A stretch of 64,000 nucleotides of DNA from Mycolicibacterium sp. CBMA 226 (GTDB lineage: Bacteria > Actinomycetota > Actinomycetes > Mycobacteriales > Mycobacteriaceae). The stretch covers positions 1 to 64,000 of the forward strand of contig NZ_VTGY01000014.1 in assembly GCF_009729075.1 (NCBI RefSeq), read 5' to 3'. The notes beneath the pieces were generated by a model, which made no database searches, was not told the DNA's origin, and worked only from the letters and a program-made list of their open reading frames with translations. Both the position numbers and the translations under genes were made by a program. Of this stretch, positions 1 to 9,186 are shown piece by piece (within the stretch, counting starts at the first letter, position 1; every line of letters begins with the position of its first letter).

Positions 1-1
1 T

Positions 2-766
2 GCCAAGGCCCCGGCGGCCGCGCCGGCCCCGGCGCTGGCTCACCTGCGCGGCACCACGCAGAAGGCCACCCGGATCCGTCAGATCACGGCCAAGAAGACG
101 CGGGAGTCGCTGCAGACCACGGCGCAGCTGACCCAGACGCACGAGGTCGACATGACCCGCATCGTCTCGCTGCGGGCCCGCGCCAAGAACTCGTTCGCCG
201 AGCGCGAGGGTGTGAACCTGACCTACCTGCCGTTCATCGCCCGCGCGGTGATCGACGCGCTGAAGGTCCACCCGAACGTCAACGCCAGCTACAACGAGGA
301 CACCAAGGAGATCACCTACTACGACGCCGAGCACCTCGGCTTCGCGGTGGACACCGAGCAGGGCCTGCTGTCGCCGGTCGTGCACAACGCAGGTGACCTG
401 TCCCTCGGTGGCCTGGCACGCGCCATCGTCGACATCGCCGACCGCGCCCGCACCGGCAACCTGCGTCCCGACGAGCTGGCCGGCGGCACCTTCACCATCA
501 CCAACATCGGTAGCCAGGGCGCCCTGTTCGACACCCCGATCCTGGTTCCGCCGCAGGCGGCCATGCTCGGCACCGGTGCCATCGTCAAGCGGCCGCGGGT
601 CGTCGTGGACGAGGGCGGCAACGAGTCGATCGGTGTCCGGTCGGTCTGCTACCTGCCGCTCACCTACGACCACCGGCTGATCGACGGCGCCGACGCCGGG
701 CGGTTCGTGACCACCATCAAACGTCGTCTCGAAGAGGGTGCGTTCGAGGCCGACCTGGGGCTGTAA
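2..766 (+). CDS. sucB: 2-oxo acid dehydrogenase E2 component (dihydrolipoamide acyltransferase), 3' part
   Basis: The frame is already open at the window edge, so only the last 254 codons are present. It encodes the E2 core that moves acyl groups from lipoamide to CoA in a 2-oxo acid dehydrogenase complex. The visible part starts in an Ala/Pro linker, continues into the catalytic chloramphenicol-acetyltransferase-like fold, and carries the active-site motif [13 protein letters not shown] close to the C-terminus. The missing 5' part should encode the lipoyl and E1/E3-binding domains. In M. tuberculosis the homologue (Rv2215, DlaT) serves both pyruvate dehydrogenase and the peroxynitrite reductase complex; that the same holds here is inference. 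The downstream lipB and lipA genes make its lipoyl cofactor, so the order is functionally coherent. Confidence 0.95.
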   Translation, partial: AKAPAAAPAPALAHLRGTTQKATRIRQITAKKTRESLQTTAQLTQTHEVDMTRIVSLRARAKNSFAEREGVNLTYLPFIARAVIDALKVHPNVNASYNEDTKEITYYDAEHLGFAVDTEQGLLSPVVHNAGDLSLGGLARAIVDIADRARTGNLRPDELAGGTFTITNIGSQGALFDTPILVPPQAAMLGTGAIVKRPRVVVDEGGNESIGVRSVCYLPLTYDHRLIDGADAGRFVTTIKRRLEEGAFEADLGL

Positions 767-770
767 TCCC

Positions 771-1679
771 ATGGCGCACGCGGTCATAGCCATCGCGGGC
801 TCGTCGGGACTCATCGGTTCCGCACTGGTGTCGGCGCTGCGCGCCACCGATCATCGGGTGGTGCGCATCGTGCGCCGGCAGCCGGCCAACGCCGACGAGG
901 TGTACTGGAACCCCGGTGCCGGCGACTTCGACTGGCGCGCACTGCAGGACGTCGACGCCGTGGTCAACCTGTGCGGCGTGAGCATCGGGTCCCGACGCTG
1001 GTCGGGCGCGTTCAAGCAGAGCCTGCGCGACAGCCGCATCGGCCCGACCGAGGTGCTCACCGACGCCGTCGTCGACGCCGGAGTCCCGGTGCTCATCAAC
1101 GCCAGTGCCGTCGGTTACTACGGCGACACCCGGGATCGAATCGCCGACGAGAACTCCCCCGCCGGCACCGGCTTCCTGGCCCGGCTCTGTCTGGACTGGG
1201 AGGCCGCCACGCGACCGGCCGCCGACGCAGGTGCCCGCGTCGTGCTCGCGCGCACGGGCCTGGTGCTCGCGCCTGCGGGCGGCATGCTGGCCCGGGTGCG
1301 CCCCGTCTTCGGCCTCGGGCTCGGCGCGCGACTGGGCAGCGGACGCCAGTACATGCCGTGGATCACGCTGGAGGACGAGGTGCGGGCCCTGCTGTTCGCG
1401 CTCAATCACGACGACCTGTCCGGTCCGCTGAATCTGACGGGCCCCGCGCCGGTGACCAACAGTGAGTTCACCCAGGCGCTGGGACGTGCCCTGCACCGGC
1501 CCACCCCGCTCCTGATGCCCGGTTTCGCACTGCGCGCGGCGCTCGGCGAGTTCGCCGAGGAGGGACTGCTGGGCGGCCAGCGTGCCATCCCGGCCGCGCT
1601 GGAGGACGCCGGCTTCGAGTTCCACCAGCGGACCATCGGCGAGGCTCTGTCGTACGTCACCGCCCCCAACGCCGCTTGA
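771..1679 (+). CDS. TIGR01777 family epimerase-like protein (SDR, DUF1731)
   Basis: This 302-residue protein has an N-terminal Rossmann motif ([10 protein letters not shown], residues about 10-19), the GYYGD segment typical of extended SDR/epimerase folds, and a C-terminal DUF1731-like tail. It corresponds in position and type to M. tuberculosis Rv2216. The ATG at 771 is chosen because it lies 4 bases after the sucB stop and begins directly with the Rossmann strand; an upstream in-frame start at 738 would sit inside sucB. The substrate is unknown. Its place between an E2 subunit and lipB suggests co-transcription but not a role in lipoylation. Confidence 0.9.
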   Translation: MAHAVIAIAGSSGLIGSALVSALRATDHRVVRIVRRQPANADEVYWNPGAGDFDWRALQDVDAVVNLCGVSIGSRRWSGAFKQSLRDSRIGPTEVLTDAVVDAGVPVLINASAVGYYGDTRDRIADENSPAGTGFLARLCLDWEAATRPAADAGARVVLARTGLVLAPAGGMLARVRPVFGLGLGARLGSGRQYMPWITLEDEVRALLFALNHDDLSGPLNLTGPAPVTNSEFTQALGRALHRPTPLLMPGFALRAALGEFAEEGLLGGQRAIPAALEDAGFEFHQRTIGEALSYVTAPNAA

Positions 1680-1704
1680 GCCCAGCAGGGGTAGCGTCAG
1701 TTCG

Positions 1705-2391
1705 GTGACGATCCGATCTGCCAACGGCCCGATCGACGTGCGCCGCCTGGGCACCATCGACTACAACGACGCCTGGGAGCTCCAGCGCGAACTGGCCGAC
1801 GCCCGCTCAGAAGAGCGCGGCAGCGACACCCTGCTGCTGCTCGAGCACCCGCCCGTCTACACGGCCGGCCGCCGCACCGAGCCACACGAGCGCCCGATCG
1901 ACGGCACCCCCGTCGTCGACACCGACCGCGGCGGCAAGATCACCTGGCACGGCCCGGGGCAGCTGGTCGGCTACCCGATCATCGGCCTGGCGCAGCCGCT
2001 CGACGTGGTGAAATTCGTTCGGCTGCTCGAGGACGCACTGATGTCGGTGTGCGCCGAGCTCGACCTGGAAACCATCCGGGTGGACGGCCGGTCCGGCGTG
2101 TGGCTGGCAGCCGACGGCCTGCGGCCCGAACGCAAGATCGCGGCCATCGGTATCCGCGTCGCCCGCGGTACGACGCTTCATGGCTTCTCCCTGAACTGCA
2201 ATTGCGACCTGACGGCGTTCGGCGGCATCGTGCCGTGCGGCATCGCCGATGCGGGCGTGACGTCGCTGACGAAGGAGCTGGGCCGGGAGGTCACGCCCGA
2301 CGACGTCATCGACCGGGTGGCCACGGCGGTGTGCTCGGCACTCGGGGCGGCCGTCGGCACCCCCTACACCGCACTAACATCGACACCATGA
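1705..2391 (+). CDS. lipB: Octanoyl-[acyl-carrier-protein]:protein N-octanoyltransferase LipB
   Basis: LipB transfers octanoate from acyl carrier protein to lipoyl domains, the first step of lipoic acid attachment. The 228-residue product shows the family motif [17 protein letters not shown] and the conserved segment with the catalytic cysteine ([14 protein letters not shown]). The GTG at 1705 gives the usual N-terminus beginning [16 protein letters not shown]; longer in-frame extensions would run into the preceding gene. The stop overlaps the lipA start (ATGA), so LipB and LipA are probably translationally coupled. Confidence 0.95.
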   Translation: MTIRSANGPIDVRRLGTIDYNDAWELQRELADARSEERGSDTLLLLEHPPVYTAGRRTEPHERPIDGTPVVDTDRGGKITWHGPGQLVGYPIIGLAQPLDVVKFVRLLEDALMSVCAELDLETIRVDGRSGVWLAADGLRPERKIAAIGIRVARGTTLHGFSLNCNCDLTAFGGIVPCGIADAGVTSLTKELGREVTPDDVIDRVATAVCSALGAAVGTPYTALTSTP

Positions 2392-3320
2392 GTGTCGATC
2401 CCGGTAACCGCAAGCTGCTCCGCCTGGAGGTCCGTAACGCGGAGACGCCGATCGAGCGCAAGCCGCCGTGGATCAAGACCAAGCTCAAGATGGGTCCCGA
2501 GTACAAGGACCTCAAGAGCCTGGTCAAGCGCGAGGGCCTGCACACCGTGTGCGAAGAGGCCGGCTGCCCCAACATCTATGAATGCTGGGAGGACCGTGAG
2601 GCCACGTTCCTGATCGGTGGCGAGCAGTGCACCCGCCGCTGCGACTTCTGCCAGATCGACACCGGCAAGCCCGCCGACCTGGACCGTGACGAACCCCGCC
2701 GGGTCGCCGAGAGCGTGCAGACCATGGGCCTGCGCTACTCCACGATCACCGGGGTGGCCCGCGACGACCTGCCCGACGGCGGTGCCTGGCTGTACGCCGA
2801 GACCGTCCGCCAAATCCATGCGCTCAACCCGAACACCGGCGTGGAGCTACTGGCCCCCGACTTCAACGGCGTGCCCGCGCTGCTGGAAGAGGTCTTCGAC
2901 TCGCGCCCAGAAGTGTTCGCGCACAACGTCGAAACCGTGCCGCGCATTTTCAAGCGCATCCGCCCGGCGTTCCGCTACGAGCGCAGCCTGGGTGTCATCA
3001 CCGCCGCCCGCGACTACGGCCTGGTCACCAAGAGCAACCTGATCCTCGGGATGGGCGAGACGCCCGAGGAAATCCGGGTGGCCCTGCAGGACCTGTACGA
3101 CGCCGGCTGCGACATCGTCACCATCACCCAGTACCTGCGCCCGTCGCCCCGGCACCACCCCGTCGAACGCTGGGTGCGGCCGGAGGAATTCGTCGAGCAC
3201 CAGCAGTTCGCCGAGGGCCTCGGCTTCGCCGGTGTACTGGCCGGACCGCTGGTCCGTTCGTCCTACCGGGCCGGAAAGCTGTACGCGCAGGCTGCCCGGT
3301 TACGGCCACCGGTTTCCTGA
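2388..3320 (+). CDS. lipA: Lipoyl synthase LipA
   Basis: LipA is a radical SAM enzyme that inserts two sulfur atoms into protein-bound octanoyl groups. The 310-residue sequence has the auxiliary [4Fe-4S] cluster cysteines in [12 protein letters not shown] and the radical SAM motif CTRRCDFC about 30 residues later, followed by the conserved RSSYRAG segment near the C-terminus. The ATG at 2388 overlaps the lipB stop by four bases; a longer reading begins inside lipB and is rejected. Length and motifs match M. tuberculosis LipA (Rv2218). Confidence 0.97.
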   Translation: MSVDPGNRKLLRLEVRNAETPIERKPPWIKTKLKMGPEYKDLKSLVKREGLHTVCEEAGCPNIYECWEDREATFLIGGEQCTRRCDFCQIDTGKPADLDRDEPRRVAESVQTMGLRYSTITGVARDDLPDGGAWLYAETVRQIHALNPNTGVELLAPDFNGVPALLEEVFDSRPEVFAHNVETVPRIFKRIRPAFRYERSLGVITAARDYGLVTKSNLILGMGETPEEIRVALQDLYDAGCDIVTITQYLRPSPRHHPVERWVRPEEFVEHQQFAEGLGFAGVLAGPLVRSSYRAGKLYAQAARLRPPVS

Positions 3321-3335
3321 ATCTATCCTGGTGGC

Positions 3336-4091
3336 ATGGCGAAGACCACCAATCCTGCCGCTCTGAAGGCTGCGAAGGCCGAGGCGAAGGCGGCCCGCAA
3401 GGCCGCTTCGAAGCAGCGCCGCGCCCAGCTCTGGCAGGCGTTCCAGATTCAGCGCAAGGAGGACAAGCGACTACTGCCGTACATGATCGGCGCGTTCGTC
3501 GTGATCGTCGGGCTCGCCATCGGCATGGCGGTGTACTCGGACAGCATCTTCACGTGGGTGACGCTGCCGATCCTGGGTGTGGTGCTCGGCGGCCTGGTCG
3601 CGTTCATCATCTTCGGCCGGCGGGCGCAGAAGTCGGTCTACAGCAAGGCTGACGGCCAGACCGGCGCGGCGGCCTGGGCGCTCGACAACATGCGCGGCCA
3701 GTGGCGCGTCACGCAGGGCGTCGCCGCCACCGGCAGCTTCGACGCGGTACACCGCGTGATCGGCCGGCCGGGTGTGATCTTTGTCGGCGAGGGTTCGCCG
3801 CAGCGCCTGAAACCGCTTCTGGCGCAGGAGAAGAAGCGCACCGCGCGACTGGTCGGCGAGGTGCCGATCTACACCGTCGTCGTCGGCAACGAAGAAGACC
3901 AGGTGCCGCTGGCCAAGCTGGAACGGCATCTGACGAAGCTGCCCGCCAACATCACCGCCAAGCAGATGGACGCGCTGGAGTCCCGCCTCGCGGCGCTGGG
4001 TTCCAAGCTGGGTCCAGGCGGTCTGCCCAAGGGCCCGCTGCCTGCGGGCGCCAAGATGAAGGGCATGCAGCGCACCGCACGTCGCAAGTAG
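3336..4091 (+). CDS. DUF4191 family membrane protein
   Basis: This 251-residue protein starts with a Lys/Ala-rich basic segment (residues 1-45), then two hydrophobic helices (about 49-70 and 76-92), then a soluble C-terminal domain rich in Lys/Arg. It matches the actinobacterial DUF4191 family and the position of Rv2219. It begins 15 bases after lipA and is probably part of the same transcript. Its function is not known. The hairpin at 4095-4139 follows immediately. Confidence 0.88.
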   Translation: MAKTTNPAALKAAKAEAKAARKAASKQRRAQLWQAFQIQRKEDKRLLPYMIGAFVVIVGLAIGMAVYSDSIFTWVTLPILGVVLGGLVAFIIFGRRAQKSVYSKADGQTGAAAWALDNMRGQWRVTQGVAATGSFDAVHRVIGRPGVIFVGEGSPQRLKPLLAQEKKRTARLVGEVPIYTVVVGNEEDQVPLAKLERHLTKLPANITAKQMDALESRLAALGSKLGPGGLPKGPLPAGAKMKGMQRTARRK

Positions 4092-4094
4092 TGG

Positions 4095-4139
4095 TTCGTG
4101 CACGTTTCGTCACGCTGGGCGTTACGGGACGTGCACGAA
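4095..4139. terminator. Long inverted repeat between converging genes
   Basis: TTCGTGCACGT at 4095-4105 is the exact reverse complement of 4129-4139. The pairing continues inward imperfectly, giving about 18 of 21 pairs around a short GC-rich loop. It fills the gap between two converging genes (stops at 4091 and 4149), so a bidirectional terminator is the likely role. There is no T-tract, which is usual for mycobacterial hairpin terminators. Confidence 0.7.
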
Positions 4140-4148
4140 TCGCGGTGT

Positions 4149-4640
4149 TCAGCGACGCAGGACGGCGGTATTGGTCAGCCGATCCTGCAGGCCGCGGCCG
4201 TCGGCGTCGGTCAGCAGCGCGGGCACGGCCAGCAGCACCAGCAACATGCGGATGAAGGCCCGGCCGAGCCCGACGTACTGACTGCGACCGACCGATACCA
4301 CGCGCAGTCCCAGCGCGAATTGGCCCGGCGTGAAGGTGAAGAGCCGCACGGACACCGTGCCGACGACGACCCAGGCGATCACCGCGGGCGTGCCGTGCCA
4401 GATGTACTCGTACTCGTATTCGCTGACCCCGCCGAACACCACGCTGAGGGTGCCGAGGCCATAGCAGATCAGCCAGTCCACCAACAGCGCGGTGAATCGA
4501 CGTCCGAACCGCGCGACGGAACCCGGGCCGGTCTCCGGCAGGCCGAGCGCTTTACCCGGGTATGCGGAGTCATCAACGGGCCGCTGCGATTCGGGCCCGG
4601 ACAGCCACGAACCGAGCCGAAATCCATCTGCACCGGACAT
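4149..4640 (-). CDS. RDD family membrane protein
   Basis: The 163-residue product has an RDD-type arrangement: ARFGRRFTALLVDWLICYGL forms the Arg/Asp-bearing first helix, a second hydrophobic segment follows (about residues 90-108), and a third lies near residue 140 (MLLVLLAVPALL). The ATG at 4640 starts MSGADGFRLGSWLSG; upstream in-frame ATGs would push the gene into the glnA1 regulatory region. It occupies the position of Rv2219A. RDD proteins are often linked to ion or small-molecule transport, but no substrate can be named. Confidence 0.85.
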   Translation of the reverse strand: MSGADGFRLGSWLSGPESQRPVDDSAYPGKALGLPETGPGSVARFGRRFTALLVDWLICYGLGTLSVVFGGVSEYEYEYIWHGTPAVIAWVVVGTVSVRLFTFTPGQFALGLRVVSVGRSQYVGLGRAFIRMLLVLLAVPALLTDADGRGLQDRLTNTAVLRR

Positions 4641-4717
4641 GCTGTCAGGATAGGCGTGCGCGCTCGTTCGACCGAACCGCGCGGTGGGCGGTCTGCGATT
4701 CAGAAGCCGCCGATCGC

Positions 4718-4755
4718 GTAACGTTCGCGAAACATACGGTTGATTGGCGTGCAAC
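4718..4755 (+). promoter_or_regulatory. Candidate GlnR operator upstream of glnA1
   Basis: Four five-base elements are spaced exactly 11 bp apart: GTAAC (4718), GAAAC (4729), TTGAT (4740) and GCAAC (4751). The first pair fits the actinobacterial GlnR half-site pattern GTnAC-n6-GnAAC; the second pair is more degenerate. The array lies 53-90 bases before the GTG of glnA1. GlnR control of glnA is established in related mycobacteria; binding here is inference from the sequence. Confidence 0.7.
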
Positions 4756-4807
4756 ATCGTGTCCTTAGGTTCAACCGCGGGTAACACCAGTAAAGGAGAT
4801 CACTTAC

Positions 4808-6244
4808 GTGGCAGAAAAGACGTCTGACGACATTTTCAAGCTGATCAAGGACGAGAACGTCGAGTACGTCGACATTCGCTTCTGCGATCTGCCTGGTGTT
4901 GTCCAGCACTTCTCGATCCCGGCTACGGCCTTCGACGAGAGCGTTTTCGAGGACGGCCTCGCGTTCGACGGTTCGTCGGTGCGCGGCTTCCAGTCGATTC
5001 ACGAGTCCGACATGATGCTGCTGCCGGATGCCAACACCGCGCGCATCGACCCGTTCCGCGCCGCCAAGACGCTGAACCTGAACTTCTTCGTGCACGACCC
5101 GTTCACGCGCGAGGCCTACTCCCGCGACCCGCGTAACGTCGCGCGCAAGGCCGAGAACTACCTGAAGAGCACCGGCATCGCCGACACCGCGTACTTCGGT
5201 GCCGAGGCCGAGTTCTACATCTTCGACTCGGTGGCGTTCGACTCGAAGATCAACGGCACCTTCTACGAGGTCGACTCCGAGTCGGGCTGGTGGAACACCG
5301 GCGAGCCCTTCGAGGCCGACGGCTCCGCCAACCGCGGCTACAAGGTCCGCCCCAAGGGTGGCTACTTCCCCGTCGCACCGTACGACCACTACGTCGACCT
5401 GCGCGACGAGATGTCGACGAACCTGATCAACGCGGGCTTCACCCTGGAGCGCGGCCACCACGAGGTCGGCACCGCCGGCCAGGCCGAGATCAACTACAAG
5501 TTCGACACGCTGCTGGCCGCCGCCGATGACGTGCTGCTGTTCAAGTACATCATCAAGAACACCGCGTGGGCGAACGGCAAGACCGTCACCTTCATGCCGA
5601 AGCCGCTCTTCGGCGACAACGGTTCGGGCATGCACGCCCACCAGTCGCTGTGGAAGGACGGCAAGCCGCTGTTCCACGACGAGTCCGGCTACGCGGGCCT
5701 GTCCGACATGGCGCGCCACTACATCGGCGGCATCCTGCACCACGCCCCGTCGCTGCTGGCGTTCACCAACCCGACGGTGAACTCCTACAAGCGTCTGGTG
5801 CCGGGCTACGAGGCCCCGATCAACCTGGTGTACAGCCAGCGCAACCGCTCGGCTTGTGTGCGTATCCCGATCACCGGCAACAACCCGAAGGCCAAGCGCC
5901 TCGAGTTCCGTTGCCCGGACAGCTCGGGTAACCCGTACCTGGCGTTCTCGGCCATGCTCATGGCCGGTATCGACGGCATCAAGAAGAAGATCGAGCCGCT
6001 GGCCCCGGTCGACAAGGACCTCTACGAGCTGCCGCCGGACGAGGCCGCCAACATCCCGCAGGCCCCGACCTCGCTGGCCAGCGTCATCGACAAGCTCGAG
6101 GAAGACCACGACTACCTCACCGAGGGTGGCGTGTTCACCGAGGACCTGATCGAGACCTGGATCTCGTACAAGCGCGAGAACGAGATCCTGCCGGTGCAGA
6201 TCCGTCCTCACCCGTACGAGTTCTCGCTCTACTACGACTGCTGA
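4808..6244 (+). CDS. glnA1: Type I glutamine synthetase GlnA1
   Basis: GlnA1 makes glutamine from glutamate, ammonia and ATP and is the main nitrogen-assimilation enzyme. The 478-residue length equals the M. tuberculosis enzyme. Visible landmarks are the beta-grasp segment [11 protein letters not shown] (51-61), the ATP/metal segments [10 protein letters not shown] (131-140) and [10 protein letters not shown] (271-280), and DLYELPP, where Tyr406 is the expected adenylylation site for GlnE. GTG at 4808 is preceded by AAAGGAG at 4792-4798. Expression is probably nitrogen-regulated through the GlnR-like site upstream and ends at the strong hairpin at 6257. Confidence 0.98.
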   Translation: MAEKTSDDIFKLIKDENVEYVDIRFCDLPGVVQHFSIPATAFDESVFEDGLAFDGSSVRGFQSIHESDMMLLPDANTARIDPFRAAKTLNLNFFVHDPFTREAYSRDPRNVARKAENYLKSTGIADTAYFGAEAEFYIFDSVAFDSKINGTFYEVDSESGWWNTGEPFEADGSANRGYKVRPKGGYFPVAPYDHYVDLRDEMSTNLINAGFTLERGHHEVGTAGQAEINYKFDTLLAAADDVLLFKYIIKNTAWANGKTVTFMPKPLFGDNGSGMHAHQSLWKDGKPLFHDESGYAGLSDMARHYIGGILHHAPSLLAFTNPTVNSYKRLVPGYEAPINLVYSQRNRSACVRIPITGNNPKAKRLEFRCPDSSGNPYLAFSAMLMAGIDGIKKKIEPLAPVDKDLYELPPDEAANIPQAPTSLASVIDKLEEDHDYLTEGGVFTEDLIETWISYKRENEILPVQIRPHPYEFSLYYDC

Positions 6245-6256
6245 GTCCCGAGCACG

Positions 6257-6292
6257 AAAACTGCCCCTCTCCTTCGGGAGAGGGGCAGTTTT
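6257..6292 (+). terminator. Strong intrinsic terminator of glnA1
   Basis: A perfect 16-bp stem (AAAACTGCCCCTCTCC at 6257-6272 pairing with 6277-6292) closes a TTCG tetraloop and ends in TTTT. It starts 13 bases after the glnA1 stop. The A/T flanks make it symmetrical, so it may also stop transcripts arriving from the minus-strand gene that ends at 6313. Confidence 0.93.
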
Positions 6293-6312
6293 GTGTCTGC
6301 TCGCCGCCGTTG

Positions 6313-6756
6313 TCAGGCGGGTAACCGCTGCAGCAGGCGGGCCATGGAATCGAGGAACGCGTTGTAGCCGTGCTCGAGCGCGGCGCGGCCCTCGACAGGC
6401 CAGCCGGGCGTCTGCTGCACCAGGGTCAGTTCGGTGCCGCCGTCGACAGGTCGCAGTGTTGCGGTCACCGGCATGCGCTCCGGGCTGTCGGGTTCATCGG
6501 TCAGGTCGAACACCACGCGGTTCGGCGGATCGAGCTCGAGAAAGCTGCCAGCCCAGTGCTTGAGCGTGCCGTCGGGCAGGTGCATGACGGCACGCCACTC
6601 GCCGCCGACGCGCGCATCCATCTCGAAGGTGTCCAGCGGCACGTCGACCTGGTCGGTGCCGAACCAGGTCGCGAAGTACTCGGGCGTGACGAACATCGAG
6701 TACACCAACTCCTGGGGTGCATCGAAGGTTCGAACGAGTGTCACCGAATCGGTCAT
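6313..6756 (-). CDS. SRPBCC (AHSA1-like) domain protein
   Basis: This 147-residue protein belongs to the START/Bet v1-like superfamily: it opens TLVRTFDAPQELVYSMF and has the C-terminal W(P)VEGRAALEHGYNAFLD segment of AHSA1 proteins. Such proteins carry a hydrophobic cavity for small ligands. Its start overlaps the stop of the upstream ArsR gene by four bases (6753-6756). ArsR-SRPBCC pairs are common in actinobacteria and normally form one autoregulated unit. The ligand is unknown. Confidence 0.9.
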   Translation of the reverse strand: MTDSVTLVRTFDAPQELVYSMFVTPEYFATWFGTDQVDVPLDTFEMDARVGGEWRAVMHLPDGTLKHWAGSFLELDPPNRVVFDLTDEPDSPERMPVTATLRPVDGGTELTLVQQTPGWPVEGRAALEHGYNAFLDSMARLLQRLPA

Positions 6757-7094
6757 GCGTCTTCTCCTTTGTTATGTTGCAGACGGGCGAGCAACTCCCC
6801 CATCGAGTCCAGGTTCGCGTTCCAGAATTTCTCGTACTCGGCAATCCATTCCGACGCTGCCGCAAGAGGTTCCGGGTTCAGGATGGCCGGCCGGTACTGC
6901 GCGGTTCGGCTGCGTCGCACCAGCCCCGCGTTCTCCAGCACGCGCAGGTGCTTGGACACCGCGGCGAACGACATGTCGAACGGCTCGACCAACTCGCCGA
7001 CCGTTCGTTCCCCGTCAGCCAACAACGCCAGCATGCTGCGACGCGTGGGGTCCGCCAGCGCGGCGAAGGTACGGCTGAGCTGATCTGTCGCCAT
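6753..7094 (-). CDS. ArsR-family winged-helix regulator
   Basis: The 113-residue protein is a compact winged helix: RTFAALADPTRRSMLALLA at the N-terminus, then the recognition helix region FDMSFAAVSKHLRVLENAGL and a wing with RRSRTAQYRP. No metal-binding CxC motif is present, so it is not a classical arsenic or zinc sensor; this subgroup normally controls an adjacent SRPBCC gene. A 9-bp palindromic repeat lies just upstream of its start and is the probable operator. Confidence 0.92.
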   Translation of the reverse strand: MATDQLSRTFAALADPTRRSMLALLADGERTVGELVEPFDMSFAAVSKHLRVLENAGLVRRSRTAQYRPAILNPEPLAAASEWIAEYEKFWNANLDSMGELLARLQHNKGEDA

Positions 7095-7105
7095 CCTCGC
7101 TCCTT

Positions 7106-7140
7106 ATTCAACCACTTAGTTCTACACCTATTGGTTGAAT
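7106..7140. promoter_or_regulatory. Inverted-repeat operator for the ArsR/SRPBCC unit
   Basis: ATTCAACCA at 7106-7114 is repeated in reverse complement at 7132-7140, with 17 bases between. The repeat starts 12 bases upstream of the ArsR gene's ATG in a locally AT-rich patch, where a promoter would be expected. Autoregulation by the ArsR protein is inferred from position. Confidence 0.65.
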
Positions 7141-7268
7141 ATAGCGTGCGGCGCGGATTCGCGCCAGAGGCCGATCCCCTGGCGCTGTGAGGTAGCTCGC
7201 GGAGATTTGCTCCCATACCGCAATGTCGTGGCACCGGAGGAGTCACAGGAAACCCATATGATGTCGCA

Positions 7269-7685
7269 ATGGCTCAGACCGACATCGAATCCCGGCTCGA
7301 CACTGTCGCCCCACTCGTCCTGTCCGTCTTCCGGATAGTGATCGGCTTCCTGTTCGCGACCCACGGTGTTACCACGCTGTTCAAGTGGCCCGTGGACACC
7401 AACCCGGGCATGGCCGCACCGGCTTTCGGCAGTTTTCCCGGCTGGTACGCCGGTGCCATCGAGCTGATCGTCGGCATCCTGATCTTCACCGGACTGGCCA
7501 CCCGCATCGCGGCCTTCATCGGTTCGGGCGAAATGGCTTTCGCCTACTTCATGGAGCACCAGCCGAAGGGTCTGCTGCCCATCGAGAACGGCGGCGAGCT
7601 CGCCGTGGTCTACTGCTTCGCGCTGTTCCTGCTGGTGTTCACCGGCGGTGGTGCCATCGCACTGGACGCGCTGCGCAAACGCTAG
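7269..7685 (+). CDS. DoxX family membrane protein
   Basis: The 138-residue product has four predicted helices, opening VLSVFRIVIGFLFATHGVTT, and the glycine-rich helix LIVGILIFTGLATRIAAFI typical of DoxX proteins. Mycobacterial DoxX proteins have been linked to oxidative-stress complexes, but a specific role cannot be read from this sequence. It is transcribed away from the ArsR operator, so it might share that regulatory region. It ends one base before the stop of the converging gene. Confidence 0.9.
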   Translation: MAQTDIESRLDTVAPLVLSVFRIVIGFLFATHGVTTLFKWPVDTNPGMAAPAFGSFPGWYAGAIELIVGILIFTGLATRIAAFIGSGEMAFAYFMEHQPKGLLPIENGGELAVVYCFALFLLVFTGGGAIALDALRKR

Positions 7686-8552
7686 CTAGAGGCCCAGGTC
7701 CACGCGAAAGCGCTTGAGCCCGTTGATCTTCTCTGCGAGCGTGGCCTGCGGACCGCTGTAGAACATCCACGGCATCGTGACGTTGCCGGTGATGCCGGCC
7801 TGGACGGCGCGCTCGAAATGCGCCGGCAGGTAGGCATCGGCCAACGGTGTCAGGATCTCGAAACCTTCGAGCGGCAAATCGTTTTCGACGCGCAACTCAC
7901 GCACCCGGGTCGCCGCCGTGACGGCCTGATCCAACGTGATCAGGTCACCGATCCAGCCGTCGTTGCGCGCGGCCCGGCGCAGGGCGATCTCACTGAGCCC
8001 GCCGACGTAGATGGGCACCGGCGGCGGTGTCGGCTCCATTTCCAGCCGCGGCACCTGGTAGAACTCACCGTCGTACGACGTCCACCCCGGCTGCCATAGC
8101 TGCCGGATCAGCGCCAGCATCTCGTCTGTGCGCCGGCCGCGGCGCTCGAAAGCCTGTCCCATCAAGGCGAATTCGTCGGCACACCAGCCCACGCCGACAC
8201 CGAACTCGACCCGGCCGGCGGACAGACAGGCCGCCGTCCCGACGGACTTCGCGACCGAGAACGGATCCCGCATGCCCGGGATGTACACCGTCGTCACAAA
8301 TTTCACCCGGCTGGTCACCTGCGCCAGCGCACCGACGAGCACCCACGGATCGGGCCAGTGCGTGAACGGCTGCCAGCGCCGCTGCCCGTCGGGCGTGTAC
8401 GGGTATGGCGTGCTCAGGGTCTCCAGATTCACCACGTGGTCCGGGATCGCGATGCCGTCGTAGCCGAGTTCATCTGCGGCCCGGGCTATCTCGACCAACT
8501 CACCGACATCGAGGAACGCCAGGGAGACGTAGAACTTCACTCGCGCGCCCAC
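7686..8552 (-). CDS. LLM-class F420-dependent oxidoreductase
   Basis: This 288-residue TIM-barrel protein is of the luciferase-like monooxygenase class. Family marks are DELGYDGIAIPDHV (residues 27-40), the segment GRVEFGVGVGWCADEFA and the later PPPVPIYVGGLSEIALRRA. In mycobacteria these proteins normally use reduced F420. The substrate is unknown. Its start overlaps the end of the upstream thioesterase gene by 16 bases, so the two are probably translated from one mRNA. Confidence 0.9.
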   Translation of the reverse strand: MGARVKFYVSLAFLDVGELVEIARAADELGYDGIAIPDHVVNLETLSTPYPYTPDGQRRWQPFTHWPDPWVLVGALAQVTSRVKFVTTVYIPGMRDPFSVAKSVGTAACLSAGRVEFGVGVGWCADEFALMGQAFERRGRRTDEMLALIRQLWQPGWTSYDGEFYQVPRLEMEPTPPPVPIYVGGLSEIALRRAARNDGWIGDLITLDQAVTAATRVRELRVENDLPLEGFEILTPLADAYLPAHFERAVQAGITGNVTMPWMFYSGPQATLAEKINGLKRFRVDLGL

Positions 8553-9181
8553 GAGGGCCGGATGAAGATGCCGTCAGCCTCGACGGTGACACCGTCGGCA
8601 TCGGACAGGGTGCCGCGCGCGAAGGTCTTGACGCCGTCGGTCCGGTCCACCCAGGCCTCGGCCCGGACCCGACCCAGCGGGGTGCCGCGAAGGTAACGAA
8701 CGGTGATGGTGCCCGTGAAATGCGGCTTGGTCAGAGCGGCGCTGGCGACCTCGCCGAGCAGCTGGTCCAGCACCAGGGCACAGATTCCGCCGTGCACGAG
8801 GCCGGGCGGGCCTTCGTAGGGCAGCCCCAGTTCGAATTCGGCCCAGCAGCGACTGTCCGGGCCCTCGTGGTGCGTGACCCCCATCGGCGGGGCGATGGCA
8901 TTGCGCAGCCCCACAGTGGGATTCGCGTACGACAGCGGACGACCGGTATCGGCGATCCGCACGATCGAGGGCACCGGCTTTTCCACCGCACGCAGTTTGT
9001 CGACGATCGCTTCGATCTCGGCTTGCGCCTCGGCGAGGGTCGCCGCATCGACGCCGGTCCGGATCCCGGCATCGATCAGCCTGCGGACCGCGTCGGTGAA
9101 CGGCTCGTACACGGCGCACTGACGCTGGTACTCCTCGTCGGTGATCACGTCGAAGGAGGAGCTACCAATTGCCTCTGTCAT
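8537..9181 (-). CDS. PaaI-like hotdog thioesterase
   Basis: The 214-residue product has a variable N-terminal half followed by a hotdog domain with GPPGLVHGGICALVLDQLLG, the HGG segment typical of PaaI/YbgC-like acyl-CoA thioesterases. The ATG at 9181 gives MTEAIGSSS and is 5 bases after the glnE stop; a longer reading would overlap glnE. The acyl-CoA substrate is not predictable. Confidence 0.88.
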   Translation of the reverse strand: MTEAIGSSSFDVITDEEYQRQCAVYEPFTDAVRRLIDAGIRTGVDAATLAEAQAEIEAIVDKLRAVEKPVPSIVRIADTGRPLSYANPTVGLRNAIAPPMGVTHHEGPDSRCWAEFELGLPYEGPPGLVHGGICALVLDQLLGEVASAALTKPHFTGTITVRYLRGTPLGRVRAEAWVDRTDGVKTFARGTLSDADGVTVEADGIFIRPSWARE

Positions 9182-9186
9182 GTCGC

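Noticed and set aside
717..1757. Long minus-strand open frame antisense to the TIGR01777 protein gene
   Set aside because: Arg/Gly/Val-rich translation without family motifs; it is the high-GC shadow of the plus-strand epimerase gene, which has clear Rossmann motifs.
4700..6211. 503-residue minus-strand frame across glnA1
   Set aside because: It lies opposite glnA1, shows only Val/Arg/His-rich low-complexity sequence, and would overlap the glnA1 regulatory region.
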